DNA from: Pseudomonas lundensis
GTDB taxonomy: Bacteria > Pseudomonadota > Gammaproteobacteria > Pseudomonadales > Pseudomonadaceae
NCBI RefSeq assembly: GCF_001042985.1
Contig: NZ_JYKY01000017.1
Location: 48,865 to 112,864 of the forward strand
Direction: 5' to 3'
Length of the DNA: 64,000 nucleotides
In this document: in pieces, positions 52,448 through 60,489 of the stretch
How the letters are laid out: each line of letters opens with the position of its first letter
How positions within the stretch are numbered: position 1 is the stretch's first letter
The notes under the pieces: model-generated
The model's database searches: none
Seen by the model: the letters and a program-made list of their open reading frames with translations, nothing else
Told to the model about the DNA's origin: nothing
Made by a program: the position numbers and the translations under genes

Positions 52448-53203
52448 TCAGGTGGCAGGCCGAATGGCTTTGATCAACGGCTCCAGCGAGTACCCCAGCG
52501 TCGACGCCAGCGCTTGAGCACGCCCGGTGACCGCGTCCAGCGCCAGTGTCTGCTCCAGATCCGCAGGCACCATCAAGATCACGTTGCCCTCCTTCACCGG
52601 CAACTCCCAGTAATGGCGATGGTACAAACCGCGCAGCAGTGCCGCACCCAACGGTTTGCCATCATCGGTGGCCCACTGATTGATGATCAGCCAGCCGCCG
52701 GGATTGAGTTTCTTCTGGCAGTTTTCGAGGAACCCCCAGGCCAAGTGCCCGGACGCAGGCCCGAGGTCGTTATAAAGGTCGACAAAAATGAGGTCTGCCG
52801 ACTCCGCACTGTCGAGCAACTCGAGGGCGTCCCCGATACGAATGTAAAGCCTGGGGTCATCGTCCAGGCCCAGGTACTCGATGGCCAGCCGGGGGACGTC
52901 AGGTCGCAGCTCGATGGCTTCGACATCGTCGAGGGGCAGAAACTTGAGGCAGGCCTGCGTCAGGGTGCCTGCGCCCAACCCTAAAAACAGGGCACTTTCA
53001 GGGGCTTCATGGCACAGCGCGCCGATCAGCATGGCGCGGGTGTAGTCATACTCCAGCCAGCTGGGATCAGCGGTGAAGACACAACTTTGCTCGATCGCAT
53101 CGCCAAATTCGAGGAAGCGGTAATCCTCCACTTCAAGCACCCGAATCATGCCGAAGTCATCATGAACTTCGGCGAGCAGACGCTCAACGCGCTCCTCAGA
53201 CAT
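52448..53203 (-). CDS. Spermidine synthase-like methyltransferase-fold protein
   Basis: A 251-residue protein with the Rossmann fold of spermidine synthases. The cofactor region LFLGLGAGTLTQACL resembles the SpeE glycine-rich loop, followed by VEAIELRPDVPRLA (acidic ribose-binding Glu) and LIFVDLYND. It lacks the usual N-terminal beta-domain length and some polyamine-binding residues of true SpeE, so the aminopropyl acceptor is uncertain. The ATG at 53203 has an AAGGAGAGGA Shine-Dalgarno sequence. It is divergent from the DAHP synthase gene and lies downstream of no other gene. Confidence 0.82.
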   Translation of the reverse strand: MSEERVERLLAEVHDDFGMIRVLEVEDYRFLEFGDAIEQSCVFTADPSWLEYDYTRAMLIGALCHEAPESALFLGLGAGTLTQACLKFLPLDDVEAIELRPDVPRLAIEYLGLDDDPRLYIRIGDALELLDSAESADLIFVDLYNDLGPASGHLAWGFLENCQKKLNPGGWLIINQWATDDGKPLGAALLRGLYHRHYWELPVKEGNVILMVPADLEQTLALDAVTGRAQALASTLGYSLEPLIKAIRPAT

Positions 53204-53364
53204 TTCCTCTCCTTGCCGCGACCCGGCACAACCCGGGCATCGCACTAAAAAACCACCACTCGGCGCCGAGCAGAAAGGCGCGATTGTCGGCCATAGCAGC
53301 GCGGCAGGTCACGCACTAATTTGCTGCTACCATGGCCCACCTCACTTCCACATTAGAGTCTGCG

Positions 53365-54711
53365 ATGAGCCAATCCTGGAGCCCCGACAGCTGGCGAGCC
53401 CTGCCAATCCAGCAACAACCTGTCTACCCTGACGCCGCGCACCTGCTGCGGGTCGAACAAAGCCTGGCCAGTTACCCGCCGCTGGTCTTTGCAGGCGAAG
53501 CACGCGAGTTGCGCCGCCAATTTGCGGAAGTCACACAGGGTCGGGCTTTTCTGCTTCAAGGTGGCGATTGCGCTGAAAGTTTTGCCGAGTTTTCCGCGGC
53601 CAAGATTCGCGACACGTTCAAAGTGTTACTGCAAATGGCCATCGTCATGACGTTTGCGGCGGGTTGCCCGGTGGTCAAAGTCGGTCGCATGGCCGGCCAA
53701 TTCGCCAAACCGCGCTCGGCCAATGACGAAACCCTCAACGGCATCACGCTTCCGGCCTATCGCGGCGATATCGTCAATGGCATCGGTTTTGATGAAAAAA
53801 GCCGTGTACCGGACCCCGAACGCCTGGTGCAGGCTTACAACCAGTCCACCGCGACCCTGAACCTGCTACGCGCTTTTGCCCAGGGCGGTTTTGCCGACCT
53901 GCATCAGGTCCACAAATGGAATCTGGACTTCATCGCCAACTCGGCCCTGGCTGAAAAGTACAGCCAACTGGCCACCCGCATTGATGAAACCCTGGCATTT
54001 ATGCGCGCCTGCGGCATGGACAGCTCGCCGCAATTGCGCGAAACCAGTTTCTTCACTGCCCACGAAGCGCTGCTGCTCAATTACGAAGAGGCCTTCGTGC
54101 GCCGCGACAGCCTGACCAACGATTACTACGATTGCTCGGCCCACATGCTGTGGATCGGTGACCGTACGCGCCAACTGGACGGCGCGCATGTCGAGTTTTT
54201 GCGCGGGATCCATAACCCGATCGGGGTCAAGGTCGGGCCGAGCATGAACACCGATGACTTGCTGCGACTGATCGACACGCTCAACCCGAACAACGACCCG
54301 GGCCGCCTCAATCTGATCGCACGCATGGGAGCCGACAAGGTGGGCGATCATTTGCCGCAGTTGATTCGTGCGGTCGAGGGTGCAGGCAAGCAAGTGCTCT
54401 GGAGCTGCGACCCGATGCACGGCAACACCATCAAGGCCAACAGTGGCTACAAAACCCGCGACTTTGAGCAGATCCTTCGCGAAGTGAAACACTTCTTCCA
54501 GGTGCATGAAGCCGAGGGCAGTTACGCCGGCGGTATTCACATCGAAATGACCGGGCAAAATGTCACCGAGTGCATTGGCGGCTCACGGCCGATTACCGAA
54601 GATGGCTTGTCGGACCGCTATCACACCCATTGCGACCCGCGAATGAATGCCGATCAGTCATTGGAGCTGGCGTTTTTGATTGCCGAAACCCTCAAGCAAG
54701 TCAAACGCTGA
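53365..54711 (+). CDS. Class II DAHP synthase
   Basis: A 448-residue 3-deoxy-7-phosphoheptulonate synthase of the plant-like class II (AroA-II) type. It catalyses the first step of the shikimate pathway from phosphoenolpyruvate and erythrose 4-phosphate. Motifs include [12 protein letters not shown] (metal-binding Cys), [37 protein letters not shown] and [18 protein letters not shown]. The ATG at 53365 starts [14 protein letters not shown], the family start. Pseudomonads carry this enzyme besides class I isoenzymes. No aromatic-pathway gene is adjacent. Confidence 0.95.
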   Translation: MSQSWSPDSWRALPIQQQPVYPDAAHLLRVEQSLASYPPLVFAGEARELRRQFAEVTQGRAFLLQGGDCAESFAEFSAAKIRDTFKVLLQMAIVMTFAAGCPVVKVGRMAGQFAKPRSANDETLNGITLPAYRGDIVNGIGFDEKSRVPDPERLVQAYNQSTATLNLLRAFAQGGFADLHQVHKWNLDFIANSALAEKYSQLATRIDETLAFMRACGMDSSPQLRETSFFTAHEALLLNYEEAFVRRDSLTNDYYDCSAHMLWIGDRTRQLDGAHVEFLRGIHNPIGVKVGPSMNTDDLLRLIDTLNPNNDPGRLNLIARMGADKVGDHLPQLIRAVEGAGKQVLWSCDPMHGNTIKANSGYKTRDFEQILREVKHFFQVHEAEGSYAGGIHIEMTGQNVTECIGGSRPITEDGLSDRYHTHCDPRMNADQSLELAFLIAETLKQVKR

Positions 54712-54715
54712 AACG

Positions 54716-54737
54716 TTGCGCCTGGCACCAGGCGCAA
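54716..54737 (+). terminator. Hairpin directly after DAHP synthase gene
   Basis: TTGCGCCTGG (54716-54725) is complementary to CCAGGCGCAA (54728-54737); the tight centre would open to a small loop. It begins within ten bases after the stop codon. No T run follows, but a second, stronger hairpin lies just downstream. Confidence 0.6.
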
Positions 54738-54746
54738 GGGCTCATG

Positions 54747-54775
54747 AAGACCCGTTTATTTGTTAAACGGGTCTT
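54747..54775. terminator. Hairpin overlapping the 3' end of the DUF1127 gene
   Basis: AAGACCCGTTTA (54747-54758) pairs perfectly with TAAACGGGTCTT (54764-54775) around TTTGT. The structure includes the stop codon and last six codons of the DUF1127 gene on the minus strand, and lies downstream of the DAHP synthase gene on the plus strand, so it may terminate or protect both transcripts. Confidence 0.65.
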
Positions 54776-54935
54776 CCCAGAAGTGCCGATGACTTTCAAT
54801 TTCTACGTCCGCGCGGCTCAGCCCCAGATCCTTGAGCGCTGCATCACTGATCCTGCGCAAACATGCCCGTTCGCGGGCTAACTGGTGCCACCGGACGAGC
54901 CGTGACCACACGGCTGAAACCTTATTACCTTTCAT
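54756..54935 (-). CDS. DUF1127 small protein
   Basis: A 59-residue basic protein of the DUF1127 (YjiS-like) family. The conserved core RRISDAALKDLGLSRADVE is complete, after an Arg/Trp-rich N-terminus (VSAVWSRLVRWHQLARERA). I place the start at the ATG at 54935 because the family is short and upstream residues are not conserved. In other proteobacteria, members affect phosphate or carbon metabolism and RNA turnover. Its last codons lie in a hairpin shared with the neighbouring gene. It is divergent from the LysR gene, with about 100 bases between. Confidence 0.88.
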   Translation of the reverse strand: MKGNKVSAVWSRLVRWHQLARERACLRRISDAALKDLGLSRADVEIESHRHFWEDPFNK

Positions 54936-55031
54936 CGCTTGAGTCCTCTTGGGGGATGGCTCAAGTGTCTGTGTGGGCCTAAGATCAATCCAACGAATGT
55001 TTCTTATGCGACTCATCTCAGAGATTGATGA

Positions 55032-55889
55032 ATGGCTGATTTCCCCAGCATAGATACCGACCTGCTGCGCACGTTTGTGGCGATAGCGGATCATGGCGGC
55101 TTCACCCGCGCCGCCGACGTTGTCAACCGCACGCAATCGGCAGTGAGCATGCAAATGAAACGGCTTGAAGAAGATGTCCTTCAATGCCCGCTTTTTCAGC
55201 GCGACGGGCGCAATGTTTCATTGACGACGGAAGGCCACGTCCTGCTCGGGTACGCGCGGCGCATTCTGAAATTGCACGGCGAGGTCTTCAATACCCTGCG
55301 CCAGCCGCACATGGTGGGCACGATCAAAATCGGCTCACCGGACGATTACGTGATGCGTTTTTTGCCCGGGGTGCTGTCGCGATTCGCTCAGGATTACCCG
55401 CTGATCAATGTGGAAGTGCATTGCGAGCCATCTGCGTTACTGCTGCAACGTAACGATCTGGACTTGACCATCGTCACCCGCAAGCCAGGCTCAGAGCGAG
55501 GACAGATTCTGCGTCAGGAACGCTTCGTGTGGATGGTGGCTGAAGGTTTTACGCCCCATGAACAAACGCCGCTGCCACTGGCCATGTTCAACACCGAGTG
55601 TTTTTGCCGGGTCTGGGCCTGCAATGCGTTGGATGCGATGCAACGCGAATACCGGGTCGCTTATACCAGCGCCAGCCTGGCGGCCATTAATGCTGTGGTC
55701 AGCACAGGACTGGCCGTGACTGCGCAACTCGAGAGCCTGTTGACCCCCGGGCTGCGCATTGTCGGGGAAGCCGAGAATCTGCCTCAGCTACCGTCTGCCA
55801 GCATTGTATTGCTGCGCAAACCCATCACGACGCCGTCGCCGATTATTGAATGCTTCGCGCACTACATCGTCGATGGCTTCAAGCTTTGA
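55032..55889 (+). CDS. LysR-family transcriptional regulator
   Basis: A 285-residue LysR-type regulator. The N-terminal winged helix (about 8-67) has LLRTFVAIADHGGFTRAADVVNRTQSAVSMQMKRLE in outline. The effector-binding domain follows, starting GTIKIGSPDDYVMRFLP. It is divergent from the DUF1127 gene and convergent with the TauE/SafE exporter gene, whose end it overlaps by 11 bases. LysR proteins often control the divergent neighbour, so the DUF1127 gene is one candidate target. The effector is unknown. Confidence 0.9.
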   Translation: MADFPSIDTDLLRTFVAIADHGGFTRAADVVNRTQSAVSMQMKRLEEDVLQCPLFQRDGRNVSLTTEGHVLLGYARRILKLHGEVFNTLRQPHMVGTIKIGSPDDYVMRFLPGVLSRFAQDYPLINVEVHCEPSALLLQRNDLDLTIVTRKPGSERGQILRQERFVWMVAEGFTPHEQTPLPLAMFNTECFCRVWACNALDAMQREYRVAYTSASLAAINAVVSTGLAVTAQLESLLTPGLRIVGEAENLPQLPSASIVLLRKPITTPSPIIECFAHYIVDGFKL

Positions 55890-56634
55890 TGGCCAACAAC
55901 CCGGCGCATACCAGCAAGAAGCCGCAATACAAGGCGCGCAGCACACGCTCGGGCAGCGCGTGTGCGACTTTTACGCCCCAACTGATACTCAGCAACCCGC
56001 CGATGGCCATGGGCACGCCCATCAGCCAATTGACCTCGTGATGAATGGCGTAGGTCAACAACGTGACGCTGGTACTCGGTGCCGCCAGGGCCAGCGACAT
56101 GCCCTGCGCCACCACCTGCGAGGTGCCGAAAACGCTGGTCAATACGGGCGCCGCGACCACCGCACCACCTACGCCAAATAACCCGCCTGTGGTTCCCGCC
56201 AATGCCCCCAACGCGCCAAACCATGGCCAGCCGTAGCGAGAGCCTGTGGGCGCTTTAGCCGCAGCGCCATACAGTTTGATCAGGTTATACAGCGTAATCG
56301 CCAGCAAAAAACCGACAAATCCCCACCGAATAATGCGCGGATCCAGCCCTACCGCCAGCATCGCGCCCAGCCACGCAAAGCAGAAACTCATCGCCACCAG
56401 CGGTAATGCCTGACGCAGGTCGATGCGATTGCGCTGGTTGTAGCGATACAGCGCCACCAGCACATTGGGCACCGACATGACCAAGGCCGTACCTTGCGCC
56501 ATTTGCTGATCCAGACCAAACCACAGGCCCAGCACGGGAATGGCAATCAAACCACCGCCTATCCCGAACAATCCGCCCATCGCCCCCAGCGCGACACCCA
56601 ACGCGGTGTACATCACAACATCCATCAACATCAC
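55879..56634 (-). CDS. Sulfite exporter TauE/SafE family protein
   Basis: A 251-residue inner-membrane protein with about eight hydrophobic helices in two similar halves. Each half carries the family glycine motif (GGLFGIGGGLIAIPVL near residue 20 and GGLFGVGGAVVAAPVL near 150). Members export sulfite, sulfoacetate or other organic anions; the substrate here is unknown. Several near-tandem ATG codons (from 56634) make the exact start uncertain by up to eight residues. It overlaps the convergent LysR gene and is preceded by the efp terminator. Confidence 0.88.
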   Translation of the reverse strand: MMLMDVVMYTALGVALGAMGGLFGIGGGLIAIPVLGLWFGLDQQMAQGTALVMSVPNVLVALYRYNQRNRIDLRQALPLVAMSFCFAWLGAMLAVGLDPRIIRWGFVGFLLAITLYNLIKLYGAAAKAPTGSRYGWPWFGALGALAGTTGGLFGVGGAVVAAPVLTSVFGTSQVVAQGMSLALAAPSTSVTLLTYAIHHEVNWLMGVPMAIGGLLSISWGVKVAHALPERVLRALYCGFLLVCAGLLAIKA

Positions 56635-56727
56635 TGCCCCTCATGGTGATCGGCCATGCTACCCAGTCGCAGGCCAGTGGCAAAGCTCAAAACCGGGCCT
56701 TGCGCACGATTTCATGAAGCAAAAAAA

Positions 56728-56747
56728 ACCCGACCTTGTGGTCGGGT
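56728..56747. terminator. Intrinsic terminator after efp
   Basis: ACCCGACC (56728-56735) pairs with GGTCGGGT (56740-56747) around TTGT, with an A run before and a T run after it. On the minus strand it follows the efp stop by about 25 bases. Confidence 0.92.
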
Positions 56748-56772
56748 TTTTGTCGTGCGGTGAACGCCAGGA

Positions 56773-57345
56773 TTAAACCTTGGCGCGGCCCTTGTAGGAA
56801 CCACCGTCACGGGTATCGATCTCGATCCAGTCGCCGATTTCAACGAAATCTGCAACGCTCAGCTCGGTACCGTTTTTCAGTTTGGCAGGCTTCATCACTT
56901 TGCCCGAGGTATCGCCACGAGCGGAACCTTCGGTGTAGTCAACCTGACGCACGATGGTGGTCGGCAGCTCCACGGAAACCAGACGGTCTTCGAAGAAGAT
57001 GGCTTCGCAAACATCGGTCATGCCTTCTTCAACGAAAGGCAGAACGGCTTCGATGTCTTCAGCGTTCAGCTCGTACATGGTGTAGTCAGTGGTGTCCATG
57101 AACGTGTAAGTGTCGCCGGAGATGAAGGACAGGGTCGCTTCTTTACGGTCCAGGATCACGTCGTCCAGCTTGTCGTCAGCGCTGTAAACGATTTCAGTCT
57201 TGTAGCCAGTCAGCAGGTTCTTCAGCTTGGTCTTCATGATCGCGCTGTTACGGCCCGACTTGGTGAATTCAGCTTTCTGAACCAACCAAGGGTCGTTTTC
57301 GAGCTTGATGACTGTGCCGGGTTTAAGCTCTTTACCAGTTTTCAT
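56773..57345 (-). CDS. efp: Elongation factor P
   Basis: A 190-residue three-domain translation factor that rescues ribosomes stalled at polyproline. The tip residue of domain I is Arg32 (TKSGRNSA), which marks the arginine-rhamnosylated class rather than the lysine-modified E. coli class. The gene for the matching enzyme EarP lies 49 bases upstream on the same strand. The C-terminus has [20 protein letters not shown]. An intrinsic terminator follows. Expression is probably from the earP promoter, or from its own in the short A/T-rich gap. Confidence 0.97.
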   Translation of the reverse strand: MKTGKELKPGTVIKLENDPWLVQKAEFTKSGRNSAIMKTKLKNLLTGYKTEIVYSADDKLDDVILDRKEATLSFISGDTYTFMDTTDYTMYELNAEDIEAVLPFVEEGMTDVCEAIFFEDRLVSVELPTTIVRQVDYTEGSARGDTSGKVMKPAKLKNGTELSVADFVEIGDWIEIDTRDGGSYKGRAKV

Positions 57346-57394
57346 TGCGAGTATCCGAATTTGGATTGAGATTTACAAAAATCTAGGCCGCGTA

Positions 57395-58528
57395 TCATAT
57401 CCAATTTCTATAAAACAGTACCAGCGCTTGCGCAAGATCAGCCTGGTTTGCCTGTTGTAGACACCAGCGCTCAGCGTGGGCGGACAGTTGCTCCCAGTGT
57501 TCTTCTACGTCATTCCAGCTTTTGGTCATGTCCGCGCCCGCATTCCAGGCCAGCCACAGGTCGGTAATCGCCTGCGCGGCGGCCGGTGACAGGCCGTTGA
57601 CGTATAACGCCAGGAAGGCTTTGAGCTTGACCCAATGCGCGTCCTCTTCTTGCTGGTAAATATGCCAAAGCATGGGACGAGCGGCCCACTGCGCCCGCAC
57701 AAAGGAGTCCTCGCCCCGCACGGCATTGAAGTCACAACTCCACAAGATGCGGTCGTAATCCTCCTGCCGGACAAACGGCAACGCCTGAACAGTCAGCGTG
57801 CCGCGCCGCTCAACGGTACCAGGCGATAACGCTTCAACATCAAGCCAGTGCAGCAGGTCCGCCATGATCCGCCCTTGCGGAACCAGCAAATGCGTCGCGC
57901 GATGACCCGCTGACAAGGCTGACAGCCAACTGGCGAGGCCCGTGTTTTCATAAGCAAACAACGAGATCAGGCGCGCCTGCGGGTCTGGAAAGACGCCCAA
58001 CGCTTGCAGGAACGCCTGCCGCGCCAGCGGATTCCGCTGAAAGGACTGACGTCGTGCGAGTAAATCGCCTTCGCGCAGCAAGCCGCCCGTACCAGCTTCA
58101 AAGCCGGGGAAAAAGAAAATGCGTTTAAGGCCATCGGGCCGTAGAGAAGGCAAGCCGTGACAGCCGGCCACCCAGTCCTCTGCACTCAAGTACTCAAGAT
58201 TGATCCACAACGCAGGGCTGACACGCTCTTTCATGGCGCGCAAATAAGCCTCTGGCAATTTGCAGCCGAACGCCTCGATCACTACGTCGGCCACCTCCAC
58301 CGCCGCCCAGACCTGTGGCCACTGGCGAACCTCCACGCCCTGCTGCCATTGTTCACTGGCTGTGGCATCCGCCTCAGGACACAGCGGCACGAACGCGTGC
58401 AAATCGTCGACCCACAACCGCACCGCCAGATCATGCTCGGCCGCCAACTGACGGGCCAGACGCCACGTGACACCAATGTCGCCGTAGTTGTCGACCACAC
58501 TGCAAAAAATATCCCAGGAGACTTTCAT
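57395..58528 (-). CDS. earP: EF-P arginine rhamnosyltransferase EarP
   Basis: A 377-residue GT-B glycosyltransferase (family GT104) that transfers rhamnose from dTDP-rhamnose to Arg32 of EF-P. The N-terminus MKVSWDIFCSVVDNYGDIG places the essential Asp at residues 13 and 17, the positions known in P. putida EarP. The C-terminal donor-binding motif NAVRGEDSFVRAQWAARP carries the conserved Glu. I use the ATG at 58528; a start five codons earlier is possible. It lies upstream of efp on the same strand. Confidence 0.95.
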   Translation of the reverse strand: MKVSWDIFCSVVDNYGDIGVTWRLARQLAAEHDLAVRLWVDDLHAFVPLCPEADATASEQWQQGVEVRQWPQVWAAVEVADVVIEAFGCKLPEAYLRAMKERVSPALWINLEYLSAEDWVAGCHGLPSLRPDGLKRIFFFPGFEAGTGGLLREGDLLARRQSFQRNPLARQAFLQALGVFPDPQARLISLFAYENTGLASWLSALSAGHRATHLLVPQGRIMADLLHWLDVEALSPGTVERRGTLTVQALPFVRQEDYDRILWSCDFNAVRGEDSFVRAQWAARPMLWHIYQQEEDAHWVKLKAFLALYVNGLSPAAAQAITDLWLAWNAGADMTKSWNDVEEHWEQLSAHAERWCLQQANQADLAQALVLFYRNWI

Positions 58529-58663
58529 TCCAGGCTCCAACATTCAAAGGGCCGATTGTCCGCATAAAACAGCAGGGACAGAAGCGTTATGGCGCATTAA
58601 TCTGCGCGACAGTCGTGCGACAATCGCCGCTCACTCACACCACGCGCCCGCCCGGAGGCTGCC

Positions 58664-59059
58664 ATGCCCGCTCGTCCGATTGCTCGCCGTCGATTGTCAG
58701 TCACCCTCAGCCCGCTTTCCCTGATCGGCTGTATTGCCCTTGGGCTTTGGTTCGGGTTTGTAGCGATAGCCCTGACGTGCTGGTTGATCTATCGCGCTGC
58801 CGGACCCGCTTCCCTGGCGCCTGTAGCCGCCCTCTTGCACCCGACGACACTGCCGTCGACGCCGCCGCCCGCCCCAAGCAATGTGATGTTTGAGCAATAT
58901 CAGCAAAACCTGTATCAACACGAACAGCAGCAACGGCTGGAGCAGGCGCGTGACAGCAACCGCAACCTGGCAAACCCCACCTGCCAGTTTTGGCTACAGC
59001 AAGATCAGAACGCCCCGACCGACAAAAGCCGCGCCAACGTGCTGCGTTTTTGCAATTAA
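58664..59059 (+). CDS. Hypothetical single-pass membrane protein
   Basis: A 131-residue protein I do not recognise. A basic N-terminus (RPIARRRL) is followed by a hydrophobic segment (about 17-43) and a Pro-rich linker (TTLPSTPPPAPS). The rest is a Gln-rich helical region ending in a short domain with two Cys (ANPTCQFWLQ and LRFCN). Cys near both ends of the outer part could form a disulfide if that part is periplasmic. It lies 24 bases before the Gre-like gene on the same strand and is divergent from earP. Confidence 0.7.
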   Translation: MPARPIARRRLSVTLSPLSLIGCIALGLWFGFVAIALTCWLIYRAAGPASLAPVAALLHPTTLPSTPPPAPSNVMFEQYQQNLYQHEQQQRLEQARDSNRNLANPTCQFWLQQDQNAPTDKSRANVLRFCN

Positions 59060-59083
59060 CTGAAGACCTGACCGTCCCTGCTT

Positions 59084-59566
59084 ATGAACAAGACCGACGT
59101 ACACCGCCTGCTACTGGAGAAACTCGAGATTGATCTCGATGTGCTGCAACGCGCGGCTCAGACCGCCTACGAAGCTGCCACCCACGAAGAAAATGTGGCT
59201 GAGAACAAGTACGACACCCTTGGGCTGGAAGCTTCCTATCTGGCAACAGGTCAGGCACGTCGGGTAGAGGAAATTCGCCAGGCACTTAAACGCTGTCAGG
59301 CCATGTCGCTGGAACCACTGGAACCCGCGCGCGGGATTCAGATCGGGGCGCTGGTGTGTCTCGAAACAGACAAGGGCACCTCGCAGTACCTGCTGCTGGC
59401 CCCTGATGCGGCAGGCTTGACGCTCAAGGCGAACGGGCAAACCGTCACTGTCATCACACCGCGCTCGCCACTGGGCGCTGCGCTGCTGGGCAAGTACCTC
59501 GACGACGAGGTGCAGATCAAGGTCGGGGCCGCAGTCCAGCATTTCAGCGTGCTGGAGATCGCCTGA
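59084..59566 (+). CDS. GreA/GreB-like transcription factor
   Basis: A 160-residue protein with the two-part layout of Gre factors. The N-terminal helical hairpin (about 5-75) has a tip region EENVAENKYDT that resembles the GreA SENAEY area and keeps acidic residues. The C-terminal FKBP-like domain (about 85-160) has IGALVCLETDKG and ITPRSPLGAALLGKYLDDEV, typical of GreAB_C. It is more divergent than true GreA or GreB, which are encoded elsewhere in Pseudomonas genomes. It may bind in the RNA polymerase secondary channel; the effect is unknown. Confidence 0.75.
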   Translation: MNKTDVHRLLLEKLEIDLDVLQRAAQTAYEAATHEENVAENKYDTLGLEASYLATGQARRVEEIRQALKRCQAMSLEPLEPARGIQIGALVCLETDKGTSQYLLLAPDAAGLTLKANGQTVTVITPRSPLGAALLGKYLDDEVQIKVGAAVQHFSVLEIA

Positions 59567-59585
59567 TCAGCCGCATCTACGCGTT

Positions 59586-59840
59586 TTACTTGGCCGCGGC
59601 CATCAGACGGTTGACTTCACTGCGCACCATGTTTGCGTATTCGGGCGGCGACATGGCGTCCAGCTCGGAACGGACCCATTCGGCCCATTTGCCCTTGCGC
59701 TTGGCACGCTCACCGAACAGACGTGCGGCATCGCCTTTGGCCTTACCCAGATTGCTCTGCCAAAGGTCAAACAGACGTGATTTTTCATCTTCAAGCGCAG
59801 CACGCTCAGCAAGGGGCTTATTGGCGAGATTGAAGCTCAT
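59586..59840 (-). CDS. Conserved small hypothetical protein
   Basis: An 84-residue soluble, helical, charged protein (MSFNLANKPLAERAALEDEKS at the start; KRKGKWAEWVRSELDAMSPPEY in the middle). No catalytic motif, membrane segment or known domain is visible. The composition (many Lys, Arg, Glu and Ala) and lack of Cys fit a small structural or RNA/DNA-associated protein, but that is a guess. An AGGAAC sequence lies ahead of the ATG on the minus strand. It is convergent with the Gre-like gene, 19 bases apart. Confidence 0.7.
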   Translation of the reverse strand: MSFNLANKPLAERAALEDEKSRLFDLWQSNLGKAKGDAARLFGERAKRKGKWAEWVRSELDAMSPPEYANMVRSEVNRLMAAAK

Positions 59841-60017
59841 GACAGGTTCCTGCGGCGTAATTTGGGCTACATCTTACACCTTCAAAAGAAGTGTCTCAGC
59901 CAGGTTTTTAACTACGCTGTCAGCTCAACACCGTACATCCCGCAAAACAGATGCAACTTTTCACGACCGGATTGACTCCATAACTCATCATCCTTTTCAC
60001 CTGCAAGGAGTACCGCA

Positions 60018-60338
60018 ATGGCTCGAAAAAACGCCGTACAAGCCGCTGAAGACCAAATCAAAGACCAGGCTTTCAGCGAGCTGCAAGACCTGATAGCCGA
60101 ATCGGACAAGCTGCTCAAGGACAGTGCATCGCTGGTTGGCGAAGAAGGCGAAACACTGCGTGCGCAGGTGGGCCTGAAACTCAAGCAGGCACTGGACTCC
60201 GTAAACAACGTTCGCGAACGCAGCAAGCCGGTGGTTGACGCAACCGAGCATTACATCGGCGGCCACCCCTGGCAGACCGTTGCGATTTCTGCCGGTTTCG
60301 GTCTGGTAGTAGGCCTGTTGCTGGGCCGTCGTAACTAA
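60018..60338 (+). CDS. DUF883 family protein (ElaB/YqjD-like), second copy
   Basis: A 106-residue paralogue of the protein at 31139-31453. The coiled-coil region (about 5-80) is followed by a C-terminal membrane helix with small-residue spacing (HPWQTVAISAGFGLVVGLLLGRR). GCAAGGAG ahead of the ATG is a strong ribosome binding site. Unlike the first copy it is a single gene without yqjE/yqjK partners, and a hairpin follows it. Family members anchor ribosomes to the inner membrane in stationary phase. Confidence 0.9.
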   Translation: MARKNAVQAAEDQIKDQAFSELQDLIAESDKLLKDSASLVGEEGETLRAQVGLKLKQALDSVNNVRERSKPVVDATEHYIGGHPWQTVAISAGFGLVVGLLLGRRN

Positions 60339-60380
60339 GATACGGCGACTGTCTCGGCCATCACCGAAACGTTGCATTTT

Positions 60381-60413
60381 CAAAGCCCTTCTCCCTCCGG
60401 GTGAAGGGCTTTG
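60381..60413. terminator. Hairpin after second DUF883 gene
   Basis: CAAAGCCCTTC (60381-60391) pairs with GAAGGGCTTTG (60403-60413) around an 11-base loop, about 45 bases after the stop. The T content after it is modest, so it is a probable but not ideal terminator. Confidence 0.75.
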
Positions 60414-60489
60414 TCGTTGGCCTGCAAAAAACTTCGACATATTCAGTGACATGCACGGGCAGCAGTCCTGATACTTCACGCCACACTCC

